DNA of 64,000 bases from Pholiota molesta. Its lineage: Eukaryota > Basidiomycota > Agaricomycetes > Agaricales > Strophariaceae. The notes below the pieces were generated by a model, which worked only from the letters and a program-made list of their open reading frames with translations, was not told where the DNA came from and did no database searches. Shown here one piece after another: positions 56,180-64,000 of the stretch; the first letter of the stretch is position 1, and each line of letters opens with the position of its first letter. Where the stretch lies: the NCBI GenBank assembly GCA_014925825.1, contig JACGCK010000046.1, forward strand, positions 62,001 to 126,000, given 5' to 3'. Both the position numbers and the translations under genes were made by a program.

Positions 56180-57530
56180 CTTTCTGTTAGCTTTGAAGTT
56201 GATAGAACGTTGATCTTCTACGCCTCGGTCGAAGAAATCAGCTCCCTCCCCGGCGCCCCCCAGCGCCTCCCAAAGGCCCAAACCCTCATCCGCGCCAGAT
56301 AGCGCGCTCGCTGGCCGCCGCCCCAGCCCAGACACCTTGCTCCATATGCGTACGATATTTATTGAAGACCGTAAAGGGTGCGCTGGGTGGCGAACTCGCT
56401 TGGGGCTAGGAATGGAGGCCTCTTCATCTTGGGTACGTCAAAACTGTGAATACCACCCGCTTCCGTTAAAGTAATAACTTATCGCTCCCTGTTCAGGTTA
56501 CTTCCGAACCCAGAATCCCCCTTGAAATACTGGACGGTGTACATACAGGAGCTGACGCTCCGCTCCCTGCAGGCTACGGCCTCACCCAGTTGTTGTGCGG
56601 CTGTGCGCCTTAGGGCTCGTCGGTCTCCATGCGCCCTGACCTCGGATACTTCTCCACCGCGTCTACAGGCGTCAAAAGCGCATCTTTCGACACCGCGCAG
56701 GCGACGCACGCAGAGGCACAAGATCCTGATCTACATGCGTGCATACGATAACGCCTACTTGAGCTGCGCTCGGACTTGAATGAAGACGACGCGATCCTCA
56801 CGAAGGACAGGTGGCCTCGCACAAGGGATATTGGGCAGAGGAATGAGGTGGGAACGTTGAAAGTTGCAGGGCGAGCAAGTACGTGCTGTTCTATTTTCCC
56901 TCTTTCCCTTCTTTCTTTGGCAGACTGGGTGACGATTTTACTGACATTGTTCTTGTTCGCATAGTACATAGCCCAGGCCATTTTACAAATCCTCTGCGCT
57001 CGTCGCCAACTTCTGCGTTTACGCCAAGACACGTCACAGCCTATCGCCATTCATCGGCCTACACAAACCCAACCTCGCTGGTGCCCTCAACACCCCGACA
57101 CCTCGCTCGCCGAGCTCTCGGTGAGCTCTCGGCGAAAGCTTGAGCGCCTCGCAGTCATACCCGATCTCATCGCCGACCTCCGCATCCACCCCACCCATCG
57201 CCATTATCGACCCACGCAAATCCGATCTCGCTTATGCCCTCGGGATCTTGGACGCCGCGCTCGGCGAGCCTTGCGCGGACGCGCACGCGCAGAAGGCCAT
57301 TTTGGACCAGTGCAATGTGTTGGCGCGGAAGGGGAATAACGGCTTCGCGCGGATGACGATGCTCGCGGATGCGGTGCTGACTGCGGAGGATGGGCTGCTG
57401 ATGGCTGCGCAGAAGGCGCATAGGGTGGGTTTGGCGGAGAAATTTGAGAAAGAGATCGATGTAAGTTGGATTATATCTGTAGGAGGAGGTCAAGGAGCGA
57501 GTAGGGAATTGATACTTTGGTACGCGAGGA
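56180..57530 (+). pseudogene. Acyl-CoA synthetase relic 4 (right arm)
   Basis: Mirror of the copy at 44.2-45.6 kb but with more family pieces: a fragment near 56200-56290 matching the pre-P-loop region, GYGLTQLLCGC at the adenylation motif (near 56570), RPDLGYFSTAS, NEDDAILTKDRWPRTRDIGQ (near 56780-56840), and a long C-terminal domain in one frame (PRKSDLAYALGILDAALGEP to LLMAAQKAHRVGLAEKFEKE). The last intron has shrunk to 22 nt (GTAAGT..GTAG) before EEVKERVGN and a stop. Confidence 0.75.
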
Positions 57531-57947
57531 TCTTATTCGTTCGATACGCACTGTGATGTTTGGAATGTAATAAGTAGGTGATGTATATGTATAAATATAT
57601 TACTGACTCCCTCTCTTGGAAAGATGCCCGATTCTTTCCTTTGTTTTGGACTTCAAACACGCATTTTTGTACCAGTGTAAAGGTGGGAATGGTGCAGTTA
57701 TGAAGGCTTTTATAGTCTCCTTTGCAGACTCCTTAGTGATGAACAGTTCAATCACTTTTATGACATTCATCCTTTATGAAACAGGCTGATTCAAAATGCT
57801 GAGCACTGAACGCTGCTAGGGAACTGATACATTATAAATAAATGAATGCGGAATACATTGTCCCGAAAAGTAATATAACAAACATAGATTGGGCAGTATA
57901 CAAAACAATCACCAAAACCATTTTACTAATGCAGCATCTGTAAAAAG

Positions 57948-60096
57948 TCACAACTGTAATTCCTCTTGTCCAATCAATTGATTGATACAGGCCAGAAGGT
58001 CAGGGCTATCTTGTCTGAGATATTCCTTTTGAACATCATCGATACAATCTTCATTATGTGAGGACCAGTACTTTGCGAGCCTTGTTGCAAACACGCCCAA
58101 GACATGACGATATGCTTGACCCCGGTCTTTGAAATCCTATCATAGTATAGTGTCAACGTGTTGATTGCGCATATAGACCGTGTTAAGGCATACCAGCTTT
58201 TTCAAGGAACGGGCAATCATGGAAATCGGGTCCAGATTAACGTGAGTCAGTGGGGCGTCGTAGATCATGCAATTGAACTTCATGCATGCGCGCTGCAGTC
58301 GATCGGAGGCCTTCGCTCCCTCAAGGAGGTTCCAGATCGCAAACAACCGCCAGTGTTCTCCCGAATCAACATCGGGGTCATGCTTCAGATTGGGGGTCGA
58401 CGAATGCGGATCCGGTATTGAACACAGCCTCTCCAGGAACAGGGATAATAGATTGGTCCTATATTCATCAAGGTTAATGTAGTAGTCCCCGGAACGGCTT
58501 TCGTCCAGTAAGAAATCAGGAAGTGATGCATGGAGGATTTTTATATTATAGTCGGGGTATCTGCGGAGCATCGTACGAGAGCTGTTAGGTCGGCGAAAAG
58601 GACTTCCAGTTCGCCATGGGCAAGCTGAAATAAATTCTCGAGATGTGCTATGCGCAAATTGGAGTAGATAAGGTGCCAAGCCAGAACATTCCGTACAGCG
58701 TCAAGTTGTTTGACCGTGAGAAAATATAGTGGTACAGTGCATCGAGATGGGCGAACGGATTTTCTGAAGGATTACGAGGGCGGATGTTGTTGATGATGTC
58801 GAGTTGGAGCGCGGGTGGCCATGTGGTAATGATATATAACCTATAATGACCGAGGAATATATAAATTGTCCAGAGGATTTCTCGACGATTTGCTCGATGA
58901 CCGCGGACGGTGGCCAATCGGGAGCGAGAGATCTTCTTCGCAGATGAGTGTCCTTGATTTCCTTGAATTTCGCATCCAAATCTCGTCGGATGTCGTCAGA
59001 AGCTTGGATATCGTCTAGTGGGATTGTAGTAAGAATATCCACGACCTGATTGCGACAAAACTCTGCCTCGATTTGGGGCTCTCGGCGACTGGCGATGACG
59101 AATACGACGGGGATGTTTCTTCCGCTTGAGACATTGCCCAATATCTTGAGCAGGTTCGATTGATGGGCCCGATCATTGCACTCATCCAGACCGTCAATAA
59201 AGACGACGAATAAACGCTGGAGGTGTGGCGGCAGGCGAAGCAGAGGTTGGATGATGAGCTCGCGCAATTGATCTTCTAGGGATTGTTGGAAGATGAGCGG
59301 ATTCCGTTCGATGGTGAGAAGAATATCATCAGCGGTGTCTGGGATAGCCTGGATGAGCTGATAGGCGAGTGTAGCGACCAACGGAGCCATGGTATTTCGA
59401 GTCGAGTCGGTTCTGACAAAGAAATAACTGGCGACCGCTATAGCCGCGAGGACACATCGTTCGGCGATGGACTGCATGATCGCGGATTTGCCTGCACCTG
59501 CGGCACCGTTCAGCCAGAGAAAATACTCGTCGCGATATCCTGATTTGATGATCCAGTCATATATCGCCTGCATGATCTCTACCCGGGTGTCGGGATGACA
59601 TCTCGGAGGATCGACGCGCTGCGCAGAATTATGGAAAGCAGAAGGTGCAACTCGGTTTGCAGGAGCTTGAAACCGCCTGACGATTATAGCCATGAATACA
59701 GGTGCATCAAGATTCAAGTGCTGCTTATGGGCTACGTACGTTTATCACTCTTGACAGTAATGTTTTGCACAAATCTCCCCCCGTAGATGGCCACTTTTCC
59801 CACCTCGTTGAACATCGCATTGGGAACGGGACTAGTGTCGGCTTCCTTTCCCCCTGGTTGATTGATTTGGACCGTTGTTTCTTGCTGTGTGTTTTCTCGC
59901 TGAAATAGTATTTCCCGCCCAACTGTTGCTTGCTGTTGGTTCTCGCGTCAACATCGACGAAGCATTTTTTTTCATTCTGTTGCTGACTTACGTTGGTATC
60001 CGCCTCCAGGCGTTCGCTTCGGCTCCCGTCATCCGCCCGCTTCTTGCGGTCAAATATTGCAGCCCATCCACTACGAAATGCTTTTCTGAAACCCAT
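57948..60096 (-). pseudogene. NACHT-type STAND gene NLR-4, frameshifted (mirror of NLR-3)
   Basis: Exon 1 (60096-59992) MGFRKAFRSGWAAIFDRKKR; exon 2 with NAMFNEVGKVAIYGGRFVQ; exon 3 with RVAPSAFHNSAQRVDPPRCH, Walker A GAAGAGKSAI, Walker B VVFIDGLDECND, IPVVFVIASRREPQIEAEF; last exon DFKDRGQAYRHVLGVFATRL ending at 57950-57948. Compared with NLR-3, single bases are missing near 59670 (CTGCAAACCGAG), 58810 (GCCACCCGCGC) and 58710 (TCACGGTCAAAC), so the frame breaks before and after the NTPase core. The NTPase segment itself (59717-58701) remains open. It has only one donor repeat unit. Confidence 0.82.
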
Positions 60097-60592
60097 CCGA
60101 TGAGGTTGAGATGCCAGGGAATAAATGAGAAGAGGTACAGATGATCGTCCAACGTGAACGCCCATGCGTGGGCAGCGTTCACATTAATGCCAACTGACAT
60201 GAGGCTCAGGCTGTGTTATCTCGGAATAGATGGCAAATACACACAGATATACACATAAGCAGTACGGATCCAAGATCAAACTGCCAATTATGACATATCC
60301 TTCAAGACGAATTTATCCACTGTGGCAATGGTCTGAGATGTTCGACACTGCCGGCCCCTATTCGTCCCACTGGCTCTCGTGCTGTATTGCAGATTTCTGA
60401 TCTGTCCGTTTTGGCCGCAGCCTGCGCCGTAAGCGTCATTTTTGCCAAACCTCCGTTGCTAAACGTTGAAGAATGATATCGGAATATACGGTCAAGAATA
60501 CAGCTTAAAAAAAAATACATATCACACAAACCATACATCGTACACTTTACCTCGTCATACATTGATACAAGAAAGGTCCCTCAACACACTTC
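60097..60592. other. NLR-4/TauD relic intergenic region
   Basis: Mirror equivalent of 28419-28873 and 40797-41255, with some drift (a different promoter core; an A-rich run near 60507). No gene. Confidence 0.5.
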
Positions 60593-62120
60593 TCAAGCGT
60601 ATTTCGCACCTTCCTTCACAAAATCCCGATTCTCGGGCTCAGGCGGAAAACGCCCAGTCTCGGGCGTCGCGGACTGGTACAGCCTCTTCCAGATAAGCTC
60701 GAGCGCCTCAGGGATGTTCCACGCCAGCTCCCCATCGCGCAGCCAAAGGCGTCTAACGCGAACGCATAAACAGATCAGCAACGTCCGCCACTCAACCAGC
60801 GCAAGCAACGCACTTATGTTCAGGGCTATCCACGGACCCGTCGCGCTCGTGGAAGACGCTCAGGTTGTTGCTAGAGTCTGCACATCGCCCTGCCGGAAGC
60901 GCAACCCCAGCGCGTGCTTCACTGCGAGGAAGCACACCGCGTCGAGCGCGTAGGCCTGCGCCTCGGTGATGGGCGGGGTGGTCGCGGAGCGCGGCAGCGC
61001 GAGGAAGTCCGTGAAGATGTGCCGCGCATATTGAATGATGATGTGCGCGTCGTGCCAGAAGAGGAGCGGGTCATGTAAGGTGGGTCGGCGCCGAATTTGG
61101 GGAGTGACGTATGCGTAAGGTTGGAATATCGACGATAGTGATGAGGAATAGAGAGGAGTACGCACGTATCGTGGACCCACGGACGACGTCAGGCCGCGTT
61201 CCCGCGAGCTCGACGTCCACCCCTCAGCTGCTGCTGATCCGCAACACCCTGCCCTCCGCCGCCGGCTGCAACACAAACCGCGAAATAACACCACCCACAT
61301 CCGTTGAAGAAAAAAAGCTCGTCCGTCGTGACGCGGGACGAAGAAGCCGCGCAAAGTGTGCAGGTCCTCGGAGAGGCTGCGCAGGACGGGGCCGAGGGTG
61401 ACTAAGGGTAAGGTTTCGGGGAATATGTGCTTGTGCGTCTCGACTCTCGATGAGGTCCTCGATGCGCACGAGCACGACGCCGGAACCCTCGCCGCGGCCC
61501 TGCACGCCGCGCCGGCCGCCGACGTAAGCGGAAATAGCGGCGTAGATGACGATGTTCTCCGCAAGCGCGTAGGCGTCGACGGGGATGGTGCGCAGGTCTT
61601 TGGAGAGGGGAGTACTAGTAGAGCCTCTGCGCGTCGTGTCAGAAGAGGAGCGGGGGGGTCAGGGCGAGATCTGGAAATGGGATTGCAGGAGCCGAGCGTC
61701 TTGAGCGTGAGCATCTCGGCCGGGTCCTTAATGTGTGCGAGCACGATTCAATCCCTTCTCCGCGGTCGTACGATGTCCGCCGACGTAAGAGTGGACGGCG
61801 GCGAGACGAGAATGTGATCCCAGGAGAGTCGTTGTCGACGGGGTCAGTGCGTAGGACGAAGACGTCATAGCTGATATGGAGGTCCTTGGAGAGATCGTGC
61901 AGTACAGGGATGTCGATGATGGTGGGCATGGGGGTTAGAGCTAGATGTACGCATTGACATGCCAGGACCTGTAGACGAAAGGTTGTAGATGTGGCGCATA
62001 GGAGAAAAAGAGTTGCACATACCATAGTCAGCATCGTCCATCACTATCACCTGGTGAGCAGAGAGCTCGTACTGCCACCATAATCGCTCCCCATAGTCCT
62101 TTTCATATGAGTGTGTGCTG
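60593..62120 (-). pseudogene. TauD relic 7, internally duplicated and scrambled
   Basis: Starts at about 62090 with the exon 1 end (YELSAHQVIVMDDADYG), then an exon 2 piece (TIIDIPVLHDLSKDLHISYD), then second and third partial copies of the same exon 2 region (near 61600-61450 and 61440-61200), an exon 3 (PLLFWHDAHIIIQYARHIFT, LPRSATTPPITEAQAYALDA) and the complete last exon ending PENRDFVKEGAKYA at 60593-60595. Distal parts are well preserved; the HxD segment is lost. Mirror of the relic 4/5 pair at 38.9-40.8 kb. Confidence 0.82.
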
Positions 62121-62359
62121 TCCTCGACGACAACTGCAGTACTACGGCGTACGAGTAGCGACACATTATGTTATGTAGGAGAGTTGACGCTTTTGACGTT
62201 GAAAGTTCGTGGCAAATTGAAATTCGTGGCGAGTAGAGTAGTCACATGATCATGTAGGAATTCAGTGTCACTGACACACTGTCGAATTCCATCCTGTTGC
62301 CATCCTGCGTTTATGTTTCGTATCTTCACCAGTCCCTAAGGATTCCCAGAAAGGCGTTG

Positions 62360-62800
62360 TATACCACCACATCGTGCAGGCCCTTGACCGCCTTGCCGTC
62401 ATATACAGATCCCCCGATCTTATCGCCGACGGTCGACCTCACGCCGCCCGAGACACCGAACCGCCCACCGCCTCCATCGGCCCGCACAAGTCCAATCTCG
62501 CGTGGGCCTTGGGATCCTGGACGCCTCGCTCGGCGAGCTCTGAGCAGACGCGCGCGCACGAAACGCGGGTCTGGATTAGCGCGGCGGGCTGGTGCGGAAG
62601 CGGAAGAACGGCTTCGGGCGGATGGAGATGCTGGCGGATGCGCTGCTGACGGCGGAGGAGGTGGACAGCGGAGGATGCGCTGCTGACAGCTGCGCAGAAG
62701 GCGCATAGGATGTCGGGTGTGGCGGCGAAGTTTATGAAAGAGTTCGGCGCGAATTGGATTACATGTGTAGGACGCGGTCAAGGAGCGAATAGGGAATTGA
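62360..62800 (+). pseudogene. Acyl-CoA synthetase relic 5
   Basis: C-terminal domain only: SNLAWALGSWTPRSASSE-like sequence, a MEMLADALLTAEE piece with an internal duplication (GCTGCTGAC repeated near 62642 and 62682), AAQKAHR and KEFGANWI followed by the decayed last exon (GANRELIRQNARILFV-like). Mirror of relic 2. Confidence 0.65.
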
Positions 62801-63059
62801 TACGTCAAAACGCGAGAATCTTATTTGTTCGATATGCACTGTAGGGACGGTTTGGTTATCAAGGCTTTAAATGACACTCGTCCTTGATGAACCTGGCGGA
62901 TTTAAAACGGTGGATTCAAAATGCTGAGCGCTGCATGCTACGGAACAGATACATTAAATATATGAACTTGGAACACATCTTGCTAAGAAAGTATATATTT
63001 GAGTAAGTAGTAAATGATCGCCAGAACATTTATGCAATTGCAAAGTGAATGTCACGGCT

Positions 63060-64000
63060 GAAATTCGTCTTGTGAATCAAACGATTGATACAGGCCACAA
63101 GGTCGGGGCTTTCTGCTTCGTAAGAACCTTGACTTGATCGTCGATATGACATTTATTATGTGCGGACCAGTACTTTGCGATCCCTGCCGCAAACACGCCC
63201 AGGACATGACGGTAAGCTTGCCCCTGATCTTCGAAATCCTGTTATGATATAGTGTCAACGTGTTGATGGCACATATAGACCGTGTTAAGGCATACCAGCT
63301 TTTCAAGCATTCTACAATACCGGAAATTTGTCCACATAACGCGAAGCATGTCGGCGCTGTAGATTATGCAATTGAAGTTCATGCATGCGTGCTGCAGTCG
63401 GTCGGAGGCCTTCGCTCGCTCAAGGAGCATGTTGATCACAGCCAACCGCAAGAATTCTCCCCATTTGAAATCTGAGTCATGGTTCAAATTGGGGGTCGAC
63501 GAATGCGGATCCGGTATTGGACATGGCCTCTCCAGGAACAGAGATAATAGATTGGTCCTATATTCATCAAGGTTAATGTAGTAGTCCCCAGATCGGCTTT
63601 CGTCCAGTAAGAAATCGGAAAGTGATGCATGGAGGATTTTCATTGACATTTATGCCGGAGCAATGTATGAGAGCTGTCAGGTCGGCGAAAAGGACTTCCA
63701 GCTCACCAGGGTCAAGCTGGAATAACGACTCGAGTTTTTCCATTGTGAATATGGGGTGGATGAGATGGAGAGCTAAAATATCCCGTACAGTATCAAGTCG
63801 TTTCACCCGGGAGAAAATATGTTGATAGAGCACATCGAGATGGGCAAACGGATTCTCCGAAGGATTGCGAGGGCGGATGCCATTGATTATCTCTAATTGG
63901 ATCGCAGGATGGGCGTGCGGTAATGATATATTGCCTATGACGACTGAGGCATATATAAACTGTCCCGAAGAATTCCTAACAATTTGCTCGATGAGCGCGG
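63060..64000 (-). pseudogene. NACHT-type STAND gene NLR-5, 3' part, truncated by the window end
   Basis: Minus-strand C-terminal half of another NLR-family gene. Near the edge it reads YIFSRVKRLDTVRDILALHL, LESLFQLDPGELEVLFADLT, then a frameshift near 63650, MKILHASLSDFLLDESRSGD and INLDEYRTNLLSLFLERPCP. The last exon starts DFEDQGQAYRHVLGVFAAGI. A further shift near the end changes the expected ACIN.LI ending. The upstream NTPase core lies beyond the window. Confidence 0.75.

Noticed and set aside
1..64000. tRNA or rRNA genes
   Set aside because: I looked for B-box-like GGTTCGAATCC and rRNA landmarks by eye and found none that fold convincingly. A covariance-model scan would be needed to exclude them.

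Overview
This window reads as nuclear DNA of a filamentous fungus, most probably an agaricomycete (mushroom-forming basidiomycete). The evidence is short GT..AG introns (mostly 50-110 nt) in almost every gene, TATA boxes, a fungal Tsp2-like tetraspanin, a DUF6534-type seven-helix protein, an ISWI remodeller and a family of NACHT-type STAND (NLR-like) NTPases. I saw no bacterial, viral, rRNA or tRNA genes.

Layout. (1) 1-2.5 kb: tandem GC-rich repeats of 290-430 bp with exon/intron-like structure; relatives recur at 24.6-25.0 and 52.5-52.8 kb. (2) 2.5-18 kb: conserved 'core' genes: tetraspanin (minus, 3773-5650), a 20-exon DUF6534 gene (plus, 8537-10906) and an 18-exon ISWI ATPase (minus, 11245-15537). 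This block is bracketed by a ~1.6 kb inverted duplication (about 2490-4095 and 15785-17490) that carries the tetraspanin 3' end; a decayed piece of the ISWI helicase domain lies next to the second copy. (3) 18-23.6 kb: two paralogous acidic low-complexity proteins of unknown function (minus) and a small protein with repeated glycine-rich beta-type motifs (plus). (4) 24.0-25.9 kb: intergenic DNA holding a 902-bp non-autonomous transposon with 145-bp terminal inverted repeats and TA flanks. (5) 26.9-64 kb: a rapidly evolving accessory block built from repeated copies of a module [TauD/TfdA-like 2-oxoglutarate dioxygenase]-[NACHT STAND protein]-[long-chain acyl-CoA synthetase on the opposite strand]. 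Small secreted cysteine-rich, F-box-like and BTB-like genes are interspersed.

From about 36 kb to the window end the block is one very large imperfect palindrome centred near 50.8 kb: NLR2/NLR3 and neighbours on the left are mirrored by NLR4/NLR5 on the right. Most copies are broken, mainly by single-base deletions and internal deletions. Copies whose full reading frame closes after splicing are TauD-1 (26923-28418), NLR-1 (28874-31323), NLR-3 (41256-43810) and the secreted protein at 54220-54619. NLR-2 is open but has lost its ATG.

How parts may work together: the NACHT proteins are probably signalling NTPases of fungal innate immunity or self-recognition (family knowledge). They lack visible WD40, ankyrin, TPR or LRR sensor repeats. 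They start with a small exon carrying a glycine-rich 'AIYGGRF' motif that resembles motifs in the proteins at 23.1 kb and, more loosely, at 18-22 kb. That resemblance is the main basis for a possible undescribed signalling set here and is inference.
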